A stretch of 35,437 bases of DNA from Bacteroidaceae bacterium (GCA_017649485.1 JAGCGS010000055.1:1-35437), one strand, 5' to 3'. Shown: positions 1-7,914, counted from the first letter of the stretch. The notes: a model not told the origin generated them from the letters alone. Translations and numbers: made by a program.

Positions 1-194
1 CATCCCTTTCCTGCTGCCTGAAGTTGACGAAAACGCTGATACAATAGGTACGATTTACCCGCATGTCTCACGCCAACTATCACATAGTTGCCGTTCTCTT
101 CGAATTCTACGGGACGGGTCACGATCACCGCCTCATCCACCTCGTGTTGCTTGCTAATCAGACACTGCTTGATGACATCTTTACTAATACTCAT
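1..194 (-). CDS. AAA-type ATP-binding protein, N-terminal fragment
   Basis: The ATG at 194 opens a minus-strand frame that runs off the window at base 1, so only about 64 residues are visible. They start MSISKDVIKQ and reach a clear P-loop, GVRHAGKSYLLYQ (Walker A GxxxxGKS), around residue 47. A short N-terminal segment before a GxRxxGKS loop is typical of the large Bacteroidetes AAA_14/DUF4143 family of ATP-binding proteins, whose cellular role is poorly known. That assignment is inferred from the loop and its position; the DUF4143 part lies outside the window. A TAACTTTG -7 box lies about 50 bp upstream, and the neighbouring gene on the right is unrelated. Confidence 0.7.
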   Translation of the reverse strand, partial: MSISKDVIKQCLISKQHEVDEAVIVTRPVEFEENGNYVIVGVRHAGKSYLLYQRFRQLQAAGKG

Positions 195-242
195 ATAAAT
201 TATATTTAATAAGAATCACACGATTTTATTAAGTTCGGTTTG

Positions 243-250
243 CAAAGTTA
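243..250 (-). promoter_or_regulatory. -7 box (TAACTTTG) for the ATPase gene
   Basis: On the minus strand TAACTTTG matches the Bacteroidetes -7 consensus TAnnTTTG, 49 bp upstream of the ATG. A TTTG at 267-270 is present but at a 16-bp spacing, shorter than the usual 19 or more. Confidence 0.5.
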
Positions 251-562
251 GTCATTTTCTATAAAACAAAATTAATAAACTCCATTTTTTTGCAATATTT
301 TCACACTTTTTTATCGCAAATGATTGATTTTACCATCTAAGTGAATTATCTCCATATTATCCTTGTCATAATATAGCTGCATCATTCTTTTTTTTTATTT
401 TGAATCTATGACTACGTCGTAAAACCATCTTATCTTATAATAGATACTATTCAATACACTTATGCACGTTATAAAAAGTTAAATACGTTAAATCTTCATC
501 TTTTTCTCTATCCATAGAATCTTCGTGTTCACTTTTCTACCGTTTTAACTAAAAATCACTGA
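251..562. other. AT-rich non-coding stretch
   Basis: No reading frame of note, no signal peptide and no usable start codon for the LRR frame that follows was found here. ATGs on the plus strand (for example near 460) reach stops within a few codons. Apart from the promoter of the leftward ATPase, I see no structured element. Confidence 0.6.
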
Positions 563-1729
563 TACACAATAAGTTGCAAATACCAAGATTGTAAAAACCT
601 TATTAGCGTTGAGATACCAGAAGGTGTGACATCTATTGGAAGTGGTGCTTTTGCTGCTTGCCGCAGCCTAACCGGCATCGTGATACCAGAAAAAGTGGCA
701 TCAATTGGTGCTTCTGCTTTTTCTGGTTGCAGCAGCCTGACTAGCATAGTAATTCCAGAGGGTGTGACATTAATTGGAGATCATACTTTTTCTTCTTGCA
801 GCAACCTGACTAACATTGTGATACCCGATGGTGTGACATCAATTGATGAATGGGCTTTTAGTAGTTGCAGCAGCCTGACCAGTATTGAGATACCCGAGGG
901 TGTAACATCAATTGGTTATTATGCTTTTTATAATTGCAGTAGCCTGACCAGCATTAAGATACCAAAAGGTGTGACATCTATTGGAGGTGGTGCTTTTGCT
1001 GCTTGCAGCGGACTGACCAGCATAGTGATTCCTAAGGGTGTTACATCAATTGGTGAAAGTGCTTTTTCTGGTTGCAGCAACCTGGAGAACATTGTGATCC
1101 CTGAAAGTGTGGCATCAATAGGTGATAGAGCTTTTTATAATTGCAGCAAACTGACCAGTATTGAGATACCTGAGGGTGTGACAGCAATTGGATTAGGTAC
1201 TTTCCGTGATTGCAGTAACCTGACCAGTATCGAGATACACGAGGGTGTAACATCAATAGGTGATAGAGCTTTTCTTGGTTGCGGTAGCCTGACCAGTATT
1301 GAGATACCCAAGAGTGTGACATCAATCGGTGAAAGTGCTTTTTACGAATGCAAGAACCTAACTAGTGCCGTGCTATCTGAGGGTGTTACATCAATCGGTA
1401 TGCAAGCATTTTTTCATTGCAGCAGCCTGACCAGTATTGAGATACCAGAAGGTGTTACATCTATTAGTGAAGGCACTTTTATGTTTTGCAGCAGCCTGAC
1501 TAATATTGTGATACCTAAGGGTGTGACATCAATTGACACCGAAGCTTTTCTTGGTTGCGGTAGCCTAACCAGTTTCAAGTGCTTGGCTTCAAATCCTCCG
1601 GTAATAGGTGTTTCTAGTTTTTTAGGAGTGGCTAGCACTTTTTATGTCCCAGCCACATCTGTAAATGCCTATAAGGCAGCTGATGGATGGAAAGAGTATG
1701 CTTTCAAAATCAAGGCAATACCTGAATAA
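563..1729 (+). pseudogene. BspA-like leucine-rich repeat protein, 5'-truncated
   Basis: The frame is open from just after a TGA at 560-562 to the TAA at 1727-1729. It encodes about 14 LRR_5 (TpLRR/BspA) repeats of 23 residues, consensus CSSLTSIEIPEGVTSIG--AF, then a typical BspA-family tail (YVPATSVNAYKAADGWKEYA). Proteins of this family are surface or secreted adhesins in oral and gut Bacteroidales. Here there is no signal peptide, and no in-frame ATG, TTG or GTG before a GTG at 626 that lies inside a repeat. The 300 bp upstream are AT-rich and non-coding. I therefore read this as the 3' remnant of a larger gene. A second, shorter relic of the same tail lies at 2096-2140. Confidence 0.75.
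590..1555 (+). repeat. 14 tandem 69-bp LRR-coding repeats
   Basis: Fourteen contiguous in-frame 69-bp units each start at a Cys codon and encode 23 residues. The Cys, Leu/Ile core and SIG--AF positions are nearly invariant, while the residues before each Cys vary. Units are similar enough at DNA level to recombine. Confidence 0.9.
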
Positions 1730-1790
1730 CAACTTGCTCGCTCGGTCGGATTCGTTAGCGTAGCAATGGGGCTTGCCCCATTGTTGTAGT
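1714..1790 (+). repeat. 77-bp exact direct repeat, copy 1
   Basis: Starts inside the last codons of the LRR frame (GGCAATACCTGAATAA) and continues into non-coding sequence. It recurs without mismatch at 2125-2201, 411 bp downstream. Confidence 0.95.
1764..1783. repeat. CAATGGGGC-TT-GCCCCATTG palindrome
   Basis: A perfect 9-bp inverted repeat around TT. Identical copies lie at 2175-2194, 30466-30485 and 30541-30560. A variant with CAAGGGGGC arms occurs at 1810-1829 and 30975-30994. Confidence 0.9.
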
Positions 1791-1809
1791 TACTTCACCA
1801 CTGACCTCA

Positions 1810-1829
1810 CAAGGGGGCAAGCCCCCTTG
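1810..1829. repeat. CAAGGGGGC-AA-GCCCCCTTG palindrome
   Basis: A perfect 9-bp inverted repeat, followed by CTATCC, which is also found after related copies near 30607. It has the same layout as the CAATGGGGC family, but one base pair of the stem is changed on both sides. Confidence 0.85.
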
Positions 1830-1943
1830 CTATCCTTTTTGGGCTTCGGGATGAAGGGTCGCTTACCGTCAGTTGAAGGGTCGCTTATCGGCGGCTGATG
1901 CCTTGCCAGGTGCCGCTTGATGAGTTGCCAGCCTGTTGTTGGA

Positions 1944-2084
1944 GGGGATTTGCAATCCCCGACTGATGAGTTGCCAGCCAGAAGTTGGAGGGGATTTGTA
2001 ATCCACGACTAAGGGGTTGGGGATTTGCAATCCCCATGTCGGATTATAAATCCGACTACTCATTCCTGTCGGATTACAAATCCG
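1944..2084. repeat. Cluster of five GGATT-NNN-AATCC palindromes
   Basis: Palindromes with a GGATT/AATCC core sit at 1944-1960, 1990-2004 (right arm degenerate), 2019-2035, 2040-2054 and 2070-2084. The outer arms are GG/CC in the first and third and C/G in the last two, so arms differ between copies yet stay complementary. Related copies lie at 30681-30709 and 30773-30795. Confidence 0.85.
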
Positions 2085-2095
2085 CCAGAACGGGT

Positions 2096-2140
2096 GGATG
2101 GAAATACTATGCAAACCGGATCCTGGCAATACCTGAATAA
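2096..2140 (+). pseudogene. Relic C-terminus of a second BspA-type LRR gene
   Basis: Fifteen codons read GWKYYANRILAIPE and a TAA, closely matching the end of the LRR gene at 1729 (GWKEYAFKIKAIPE). The exact 77-bp duplication begins within it. Nothing LRR-like precedes it, so only the tail of a former gene remains. Confidence 0.7.
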
Positions 2141-2201
2141 CAACTTGCTCGCTCGGTCGGATTCGTTAGCGTAGCAATGGGGCTTGCCCCATTGTTGTAG
2201 T
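2125..2201 (+). repeat. 77-bp exact direct repeat, copy 2
   Basis: Identical to 1714-1790, including the CAATGGGGC palindrome (here 2175-2194). Similarity continues patchily (ACTTCAC) just beyond. Confidence 0.95.
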
Positions 2202-2230
2202 GACTTCACTATTTACCCCAGAACGGGAGG

Positions 2231-2374
2231 ATGTTATACTTCAATTACTCAGATCGGTATGCTTATAGGGAAATGGGAGTAAGGATTGCTTTCAGTGATG
2301 GATTATTGGGCGAGGAGATATGGCTACCAGGTGTTGGAACTAAGGCTATTGGAGGCAGGAACGTTACCTGTTAA
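2231..2374 (+). pseudogene. Unrecognised 47-residue fragment, possible relic C-terminus
   Basis: An ATG at 2231 opens 47 codons (MLYFNYSDRYAYREMGVRIA...) ending in TAA at 2372-2374. The stretch YREMGVRIAF loosely resembles the GFRLAF ending of formylglycine-generating-enzyme-like (SUMF1) domains, but I cannot assign it. It is preceded by CAGAACGGG-GGATG, which also precedes the LRR relic near 2087, so the two relics share a junction sequence. No promoter or signal peptide is visible. It is more likely a gene remnant than a functional peptide. Confidence 0.4.
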
Positions 2375-2386
2375 TCATCCGGAAGC

Positions 2387-2472
2387 TTGCTATCCCTCGT
2401 CGCAATATCTCCTATGGGGGTATAGGAGATATTCCGTTCACTCATAGCAGATACTGCGACGACCCATAGCAA
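2387..2472. repeat. Nested double hairpin
   Basis: The inner stem is a perfect 12-bp inverted repeat, AATATCTCCTAT (2404-2415) with ATAGGAGATATT (2422-2433) and loop GGGGGT. The outer stem pairs TTGCTAT (2387-2393) and TCGTCGCA (2397-2404) with TGCGACGA (2455-2462) and ATAGCAA (2466-2472). The outer end TTGCTAT/ATAGCAA is also found beside the G-rich palindromes of this window. Confidence 0.8.
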
Positions 2473-2570
2473 AGCCTCCGTCAAGTGATGGCAGGCATTT
2501 CTTTGATTAGTGGTATAAAATCCATCGGATAAATAGTTTGCCAAATCATGATAGCAGCACAATGATTACC

Positions 2571-2605
2571 TGTTTTGCATTTCATAAAATATGAAATGTA
2601 AAACA
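2571..2605. repeat. 16-bp AT-rich inverted repeat
   Basis: TGTTTTgCATTTCATA (2571-2586) pairs with TATGAAATGtAAAACA (2590-2605) across AAA, with a single G/T position. Either strand could form a stable hairpin. It lies beyond the glpF terminator, so it may be a terminator for the island or an element end. Confidence 0.6.
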
Positions 2606-2629
2606 TGAAATTATGCCAACGATTAAAAT

Positions 2630-2660
2630 ATCAGCACCCACAGATTCTGCGGGTGCTGAT
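2630..2660 (-). terminator. Rho-independent terminator after glpF
   Basis: ATCAGCACCC (2630-2639) and GGGTGCTGAT (2651-2660) form a perfect 10-bp stem, which can extend inward through CAGA/TCTG. Read leftward it is followed by the T-rich tail TATTTTAAT. It lies 25 bp beyond the glpF stop. Confidence 0.8.
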
Positions 2661-2684
2661 GTCATATATGATTGTTTCTGTAAA

Positions 2685-3407
2685 TCAATAAGCCAGCAGA
2701 TAGATGCCAGCAGCGATGGCACAACCGATGATAGGACCAACCACAGGTACCCAAGCATAATCCCAGTCGCTGTCACGCTTGTTCTTGATAGGCAAGATGA
2801 AGTGAGCGAAGCGAGGGGCCAGGTCGCGAGCAGGATTGATGGCATAACCTGTGGTACCTCCTAATGACATGCCGATAGCAACAATCAGGAAAGCTACAGG
2901 GAAAGCGCCAAGGCTACCCATTCCCATTTCAGGCGTATTGCCAGGAACACTCATAGCGAGGATGCAGAAAATCAGCACAAAGGTGCCAATGGTTTCGCTT
3001 AACAAGTTACGAGGCTTGTTGCGGATGGCAGGGATGGTGCAGAAAGTACCCAACTTGGTATCACCATCAGGAGTAGCATCGTAGTGGTCTTTGAAGAATA
3101 GATACACCAAAACAGCACCCACGAAACCGCCCAACATCTGTGCCACGATATAAGGTAATACCAAATCCCAACTAAAAGTGCCTGCTAAAGCCAAACCAAT
3201 GGAAACTGCAGGGTTGAGGTGGGCACCAGTATAAGGACCAGCCACAAATACACCACACATTACAGCGAGACCCCAGGCAAAGGTTACAACTACCCAGCCG
3301 GCACCTTTTGCTTTTGATTTTTCCAAACTGACGTTGGCGCAAACGCCATCACCCATCAGAATCAGTATCATGGTTCCTAAGAACTCAAAAATCATTTTCT
3401 CTATCAT
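2685..3407 (-). CDS. glpF: Glycerol facilitator (MIP family aquaglyceroporin)
   Basis: A 240-residue inner-membrane channel that lets glycerol diffuse into the cell. Both MIP signature loops are present: GAHLNPAVS near residue 65 and YAINPARDLAPR near residue 190. The Asp after NPAR is characteristic of glycerol-conducting members rather than water-only aquaporins. Six hydrophobic helices are evident and the length is near that of other GlpF proteins. It lies downstream of glpK on the same strand, so imported glycerol would be trapped as glycerol 3-phosphate. The 243-bp gap between them is almost entirely repeat sequence. The terminator at 2630-2660 ends the unit. A second Met four codons in (MIFEFLG) is an alternative start. 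Confidence 0.95.
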   Translation of the reverse strand: MIEKMIFEFLGTMILILMGDGVCANVSLEKSKAKGAGWVVVTFAWGLAVMCGVFVAGPYTGAHLNPAVSIGLALAGTFSWDLVLPYIVAQMLGGFVGAVLVYLFFKDHYDATPDGDTKLGTFCTIPAIRNKPRNLLSETIGTFVLIFCILAMSVPGNTPEMGMGSLGAFPVAFLIVAIGMSLGGTTGYAINPARDLAPRFAHFILPIKNKRDSDWDYAWVPVVGPIIGCAIAAGIYLLAY

Positions 3408-3461
3408 AGTATTAGTTTTAAAGCTACATATTCAATATTTATTGTTCAATCTTCACTTTCT

Positions 3462-3527
3462 GGAGCAGCGAGAGCAGAGCGATGCTTGCATCAGCTATGC
3501 CGAGTCGCGACAGAATAGGAGCGAAGC
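3462..3527. repeat. Palindromic insert, family B copy 1
   Basis: About 66 bp beginning GGAGCAGCGAGAGC, containing CGATGCTTGCATC and GCCGAGTCG, and ending near AATAGGAGCGAAGC. A related copy lies at 5215-5275. Both are flanked by TCAAT heptamers. Confidence 0.7.
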
Positions 3528-3580
3528 TCAATGCTTAATCTTCAATCTTCAATCTTCAATCTTCAATCTTCAATCTTCAA
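3528..3580. repeat. TCAAT-core heptamer array (glpK-glpF gap)
   Basis: Seven consecutive 7-bp units of the form NNTYAAT, mostly CTTCAAT, between family B and family A inserts. More units occur at 3421-3453 and at 3646-3669, where they overlap the 3' end of glpK. Confidence 0.9.
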
Positions 3581-3645
3581 AATCGCGATTAAGCGAGAAC
3601 AGTCCTGAGCTTGCTCAAGGAATGTCGAGCGTGAGCGATTTATCT
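3579..3645. repeat. Palindromic insert, family A copy 1
   Basis: A 67-bp element starting AAAATCGC and ending GCGATTTATCT, so its ends form an inverted repeat (AAATCGC/GCGATTT). An internal imperfect palindrome is centred on CCTGAGCTTGCTCAAGG. A second copy lies at 28979-29043 and a 23-bp derivative at 31044-31066. Confidence 0.8.
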
Positions 3646-3650
3646 AATCT

Positions 3651-5144
3651 TCAATGGTTAAAGGTCAATGTCCTCTGTATCGCCTCACGCCAACCCTTCA
3701 CTTTCTCTTCCACTTGTTGACGGTCGTCAGTAGGCATGAACATGGAGTCAATCTGCCATTGGTCGCGAATTTCCTCGATACTCTTCCAATAGCCCACTGC
3801 CAAGCCTGCCAGATAAGTGGCACCTAATGCAGTGGTTTCAGGATTTCTTGGTCGAATCACCTTGGTGTTCAGGATATCAGCTTGGAATTGCATCATCAGG
3901 TTGTTGCGAGAAGCACCGCCATCCACCTTCAGTTCTGCCAAAGGTAGTTCTGCATCTCTTTGCATTGCCTGCACGATATCAAGTGTTTGGAAAGCGATGC
4001 CTTCCAAAGCAGCACGAGCGATGTGGGCTGCTGTGGTACCTCGACTGATGCCTGTGATGCTGCCTCGAGCATACTGGTCCCAATAGGGTGCACCCATACC
4101 TGTTAAAGCAGGCACGAAATACACACCTCCTGTGTCAGGTACGGTAGCCGCCAAAGCTTCAATCTCGCCAGAAGACTTGATAATACCCAAACCGTCGCGC
4201 AACCATTGTACCACTGAACCACCCACAAAGATACTGCCTTCTAAAGCATAAGTCACTTTGTCGCCTCGCTTGAGGGCGATGGTGGTAAGTAGGTTATTCT
4301 TCGACATAATAGGCTTCTCGCCACTGTTCATCAGCAGGAAGCAGCCTGTGCCGTAAGTGTTCTTCACACTGCCTGGCTCAGTGCAGAGCTGACCGAACAG
4401 AGCTGCTTGCTGGTCGCCAGCTATGCCTCCGATAGGTACTTGCTGGTTGAAGATGGCAGATTGTGTGTAGCCATACACCTCGCTGCAAGACTTCACCTTA
4501 GGCATCATTGACAATGGTATGTCGAAGAGTTTCAGCAGTTCCTCATCCCATTGCAGGGTGTGGATATTAAACAGCATGGTGCGGGAAGCGTTGGTGGCAT
4601 CCGTGATGTGCAATGCACCCTTAGTAAGTCGCCATACCAACCATGAGTCAACGGTTCCGAAACGCAACTTGCCCTGCTGGGCACGCGCTCTGGCTCCACT
4701 CACATTGTCGAGTATCCACTTGATTTTTGTCGCACTGAAATAGGCATCGATAATCAGACCTGTCTTCTCGTGGATCATGTCTGTTACGCCTTGTGCCTTC
4801 AGTTCGTCGCAATACTCAGCCGTACGGCGGTCTTGCCACACGATGGCATTGTAGATAGGCTCCTCGGTCTCCACATCCCACACGATGGTGGTCTCACGCT
4901 GGTTGGTGATACCTATGGCAGCGATGTCTTCGCCTTTGATGCCCATCTTAGCCATCGCCTCACTGATGACAGATGCCTCTGATGACCAGATTTCATGTGG
5001 ATTATGTTCCACCCATCCCGATTTGGGGAAATACTGTGTAAACTCCTTCTGGGCAACGGCACAGCTCTCGCCATGTTTGTTGAAAATGATGGCGCGTGAG
5101 CTACTGGTGCCCTGATCTACTGCTAAAATAAACTTTTGTTCCAT
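3651..5144 (-). CDS. glpK: Glycerol kinase
   Basis: A 497-residue FGGY-family kinase that phosphorylates glycerol with ATP to sn-glycerol 3-phosphate in the cytoplasm. The N-terminus carries the phosphate-binding loop [25 protein letters not shown], the [12 protein letters not shown] segment and VDGGASRNN in the C-terminal ATPase lobe are standard for GlpK, and the length is normal. It precedes glpF on the same strand. The last codons (LTFNH-stop) run into the heptamer repeats, so the C-terminal residues and the TGA at 3651-3653 come from repeat sequence. I see no clear -7 box in the repeat-filled upstream gap. Confidence 0.97.
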   Translation of the reverse strand: MEQKFILAVDQGTSSSRAIIFNKHGESCAVAQKEFTQYFPKSGWVEHNPHEIWSSEASVISEAMAKMGIKGEDIAAIGITNQRETTIVWDVETEEPIYNAIVWQDRRTAEYCDELKAQGVTDMIHEKTGLIIDAYFSATKIKWILDNVSGARARAQQGKLRFGTVDSWLVWRLTKGALHITDATNASRTMLFNIHTLQWDEELLKLFDIPLSMMPKVKSCSEVYGYTQSAIFNQQVPIGGIAGDQQAALFGQLCTEPGSVKNTYGTGCFLLMNSGEKPIMSKNNLLTTIALKRGDKVTYALEGSIFVGGSVVQWLRDGLGIIKSSGEIEALAATVPDTGGVYFVPALTGMGAPYWDQYARGSITGISRGTTAAHIARAALEGIAFQTLDIVQAMQRDAELPLAELKVDGGASRNNLMMQFQADILNTKVIRPRNPETTALGATYLAGLAVGYWKSIEEIRDQWQIDSMFMPTDDRQQVEEKVKGWREAIQRTLTFNH

Positions 5145-5158
5145 GGTATTTTATTTTT

Positions 5159-5186
5159 ATTGAAGATTGAAGATTGAAAATTGAAA
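5159..5186. repeat. Inverted-orientation heptamer array before glpK
   Basis: Four units of ATTGAAR lie just upstream of the glpK start. They are opposite in orientation to the array at 5276-5343, so the family B insert at 5215-5275 has inverted arrays on its two sides. Confidence 0.8.
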
Positions 5187-5214
5187 TGTATCCGCATGTT
5201 CAATAGTCACATTT

Positions 5215-5275
5215 CGGAGTAGCGAGAGCCATCAAACTCGCTTGAATGGCCGAGTCGTCACGAAATAGGACGCAG
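5215..5275. repeat. Palindromic insert, family B copy 2
   Basis: Shares GGAG-AGCGAGAGC, GCCGAGTCG and AATAGGA with the copy at 3462-3527. The central palindromic part differs (ACTCGCTTGAAT). Confidence 0.7.
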
Positions 5276-5343
5276 TCAATGTTCAATGTTCAATGGTCAA
5301 TGTTCAATGGTCAATGTTCAATGGTCAATCTTCAATCTTCAAT
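5276..5343. repeat. TCAAT-core heptamer array after threonine aldolase
   Basis: Ten units in perfect 7-bp phase with a fixed TCAAT and a changing first pair of bases (GT, GT, GG, GT, GG, GT, GG, CT, CT after a first partial unit). The rightmost units are inside the threonine aldolase reading frame. Confidence 0.9.
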
Positions 5344-6362
5344 CTTCTACAGTCTTTAATCAGTTCATCGACATCCTTCTCTTCTGTGGCCCATGAGGTG
5401 ACGAAGCGAATGGCAGTATGCTGTTCATCTATGGGTTGCCAATCTTCAAAGATGTATTTCTTCGCCAAGATAGCCTTTTCTGCTTTTGTGACGATGGGGA
5501 ATACCTGATTGGTCGGAGAATCAGCCAGGAACTCAAACCCAGCCTCTTTCAAAGCCGTTGATAGCTTCTTAGCTAATACATTGGCTTGACGGGCTATCTT
5601 GAAATAGAGGTCGTCTTTGAAAAGTTCCCCAAACTGAACACCCAAGACCCAGCCTTTGGCTAACAAGGCACCACGTTCCTTGCGAACATAGTCGAAGTCG
5701 GGATATAACTCTGGGTCATTGAAGACGATGGCTTCGCCAAACAAAGCGCCATTCTTGGTGCCACCAATATAGAACACATCCGTCAACTCTGTCAGGTCAT
5801 GAAGTGTGAGGTCATTCTCATCTGATGTCAATGCACTGCCCAAACGTGCTCCATCGAGGTAAAGCAACAACTTGTGAGCACGACAAAACTCGCTGATGGC
5901 CTGTAGCTCAGCTTTCTTATAAATGGTACCAACCTCAGTAGCATTTGACACATACACCATTGCTGGTTTCACCATGTGCGGACGCATGAAGTAGTCGTCT
6001 AAGGCTTTTTGAATAGCTGCTGGCGTCAGCTTGCCTTGAATGCCTGGTACGGTGATGACACGATGTCCTGTTGCCTCGATGGCACCTGTCTCGTGAGCAA
6101 AGATATGTCCACCATCCACGCAGATAACTGCTTCTGGCGAACGCAGCAGGGCGGAGATAACAGCCATATTAGCCTGTGTTCCACCAATCACGAAGTAGAT
6201 ACTTGCCTTCGGGTTGCCTATCTGTTGGCGAATTAACTCAATAGCCTCGCTTGTCACTTGATCCTCGCCGTAGCCAGGATGTTGCACATAGTTCTCTTCC
6301 TGAAGCTTTTTCAGGATGTTGGGATGTGCTCCCTCTGAGTAGTCGCATGTAAAACTGTACAT
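5325..6362 (-). CDS. ltaE: Low-specificity L-threonine aldolase
   Basis: A 345-residue PLP enzyme of the beta-eliminating lyase family that cleaves L-threonine or L-allo-threonine to glycine and acetaldehyde. The start (YSFTCDYSEGAHPNIL), the DGGHIFAHETGA segment, YLDGARLG and the PLP-lysine motif FYIGGTKNGALFGEA fit the family. Length is normal. The C-terminus RRLKIED-stop is translated from the heptamer array, so the native end has probably been replaced or trimmed. The same LKIED ending occurs in the DNPH1-like gene at 29113. A weak -7-like TAACTTCG (6397-6404, minus) precedes it. Confidence 0.93.
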   Translation of the reverse strand: MYSFTCDYSEGAHPNILKKLQEENYVQHPGYGEDQVTSEAIELIRQQIGNPKASIYFVIGGTQANMAVISALLRSPEAVICVDGGHIFAHETGAIEATGHRVITVPGIQGKLTPAAIQKALDDYFMRPHMVKPAMVYVSNATEVGTIYKKAELQAISEFCRAHKLLLYLDGARLGSALTSDENDLTLHDLTELTDVFYIGGTKNGALFGEAIVFNDPELYPDFDYVRKERGALLAKGWVLGVQFGELFKDDLYFKIARQANVLAKKLSTALKEAGFEFLADSPTNQVFPIVTKAEKAILAKKYIFEDWQPIDEQHTAIRFVTSWATEEKDVDELIKDCRRLKIED

Positions 6363-6430
6363 TCTGTTAAATGGTTTGATTCATATTATCAAGATGCGAA
6401 GTTAAGTGTTTTTTCCTAATTAAAAAAGAA

Positions 6431-6457
6431 AAAGGGAAAGCATTTGACTTTCCCTTT
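6431..6457 (-). terminator. Rho-independent terminator after the aldo/keto reductase
   Basis: AAAGGGAAAG (6431-6440) and CTTTCCCTTT (6448-6457) pair perfectly over 10 bp with a 7-nt loop. Read leftward the stem is followed by TTCTTTTTTAATT. It is 23 bp beyond the stop of the upstream gene. Confidence 0.85.
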
Positions 6458-6480
6458 AGATTATTTACACAAAAATATAA

Positions 6481-7911
6481 TTATAATGTTCCTTGCTTCA
6501 GTTTCTCCACATATTCGTCGATGCGCTGCATCTGGCGCGGTATGTCGATGCGCTGAGGACATTCGGGCGAGCACTGGTTGCAACTGGTGCAATGGCTGGC
6601 CTGACGAAGCTTGGGCACTGCACGGTCGTAGCCCACAAGGAAGGCCTGACGGGCTTTCCTGTAGTTGGGATCCTGCATGCTCTCTGGTATGTTGCCTTCG
6701 TTCACGCATTTGTTGTAGTGCATCAGGACACCAGGGATGTCCAGTCCGTAAGGACAAGGCATGCAATACTGGCAGTTATTGCACGGAATGGTGGGGTAGG
6801 TGACAATCAGACTGGCTGTGTCTTCCAGATAAGCCAGGTCGGCTTCTGACAATGGTACTACTGGTGCCAGACTGCGGATATTGTCCTGCAGGTGCTCCAT
6901 ATAGGTCATACCGCTCAGGATGCTCATCACCATAGGATAGGTGCCGCAGAAGCGGAATGCCCATGATGCCACACTGTTTTCTGGCTCTTGCTGCTTCAGA
7001 CGGGCTACCACATGGACGGGCACGTTTGACAAACGGCCTCCCAACAATGGCTCCATGATGACACTTGGAATGTTGCGCTTGGCGAGTTCACCATACAGAT
7101 ATTCTGCATTCACATTGCGTGGATTGGTCTCCTTGGCATGAGTCCAGTCAAGGTAGTTCATCTGGATCTGTACGAAGTCCCAATGGTACTTGCCTTCGTC
7201 GTGCAACTGCAGCATGTAGTCGAACACAGCTACGTCGCCGTGGAACGACCAGCCGAGGTTACGGATTCTGCCGGCTTCTTTTTCTTTTACCAAAAAGTCG
7301 AGCACGCCGCAATCGAAGAATCGTTCTTTCAGCAGAGGAATACCGTTGCCACCACCGATAGAGTGGAGCAGGTAGTAGTCGATATAATCTATCTGCAACT
7401 CTTTGAATGAGTTGTAGTACATTTCTTTCGATACTCTCTCCATCTCCTGTGGAGTCAAGCCTCGTTCAGCATAACGCTGATTGGACAACTTGGTGGCTAC
7501 ATAGAAGCTTTCACGGGGATGACGCTTCAAAGCGATGCCGGTGGCACGTTCTGACTGTCCCTGCACATATACTGGGGCAGTATCGTAATAATTGACACCA
7601 TGCGCCATAGCATAGTCAATCAGTTCATTCACTCGTTCCTGATCGATGATGTTGCCATTTGCATCTGGTCTTGAAAGGGTAGGCCAACGCATACAGCCAT
7701 AGCCTAAGAGTGAAACCTTGTCGCCTGTTGTGGGGTTAGTGCGGTAGGTCATAGTGCCTACGGGCACTTCCGTAGTATGGTGACCAGCAGGGTCAAACTC
7801 TGCATTCTTCTTGGGTGCACAGCTTGCCACAGCAGCTCCAGCTGCAACAGTAGCACCTGCTCCCATGACTTTCAGAAAGCCCCTGCGACTTATATTATTC
7901 TTTTTATCCAT
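6481..7911 (-). CDS. Secreted aldo/keto reductase with C-terminal 4Fe-4S ferredoxin domain
   Basis: About 476 residues. The N-terminus (MDKKNNISRRGFLKVMGAG) is a twin-arginine signal, with a possible lipobox VASC after it, so the protein is probably exported folded with its clusters. Residues of the AKR tetrad are visible as YYDTAP (Asp), YVQGQSE (Tyr), VATKLS (Lys) and YLLHS (His). Near the C-terminus CNNCQYCMPCP and CTSCNQCSPECP carry cysteines for two 4Fe-4S clusters. I chose the ATG at 7911: the frame could extend to a TTG at 7920, but that codon lies in the heptamer array. The gene upstream encodes a membrane polyferredoxin and is a likely electron partner. The substrate is not evident. 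Confidence 0.88.
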   Translation of the reverse strand: MDKKNNISRRGFLKVMGAGATVAAGAAVASCAPKKNAEFDPAGHHTTEVPVGTMTYRTNPTTGDKVSLLGYGCMRWPTLSRPDANGNIIDQERVNELIDYAMAHGVNYYDTAPVYVQGQSERATGIALKRHPRESFYVATKLSNQRYAERGLTPQEMERVSKEMYYNSFKELQIDYIDYYLLHSIGGGNGIPLLKERFFDCGVLDFLVKEKEAGRIRNLGWSFHGDVAVFDYMLQLHDEGKYHWDFVQIQMNYLDWTHAKETNPRNVNAEYLYGELAKRNIPSVIMEPLLGGRLSNVPVHVVARLKQQEPENSVASWAFRFCGTYPMVMSILSGMTYMEHLQDNIRSLAPVVPLSEADLAYLEDTASLIVTYPTIPCNNCQYCMPCPYGLDIPGVLMHYNKCVNEGNIPESMQDPNYRKARQAFLVGYDRAVPKLRQASHCTSCNQCSPECPQRIDIPRQMQRIDEYVEKLKQGTL

Positions 7912-7914
7912 AAT

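Noticed and set aside
2204-2374. Diversity-generating retroelement variable region (VRIAF-like ending)
   Set aside because: There is no reverse transcriptase or template repeat in the window, and the fragment is too short to judge.
2387-2472. tRNA-like cloverleaf
   Set aside because: There is no acceptor/CCA arrangement, no TTCGA-type T-loop and no anticodon arm; it is two nested hairpins only.
3528-3580. CRISPR-like array in the heptamer repeats
   Set aside because: Units are 7 bp with no spacers of CRISPR length, and no cas genes are in the window.
3334-3720. Plus-strand ORF encoding repeated FNLQSS
   Set aside because: It is the stop-free strand of the heptamer array and overlaps glpF and glpK ends. 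The MVNGQWS-type ORF at 7811-7993 is the same artefact.
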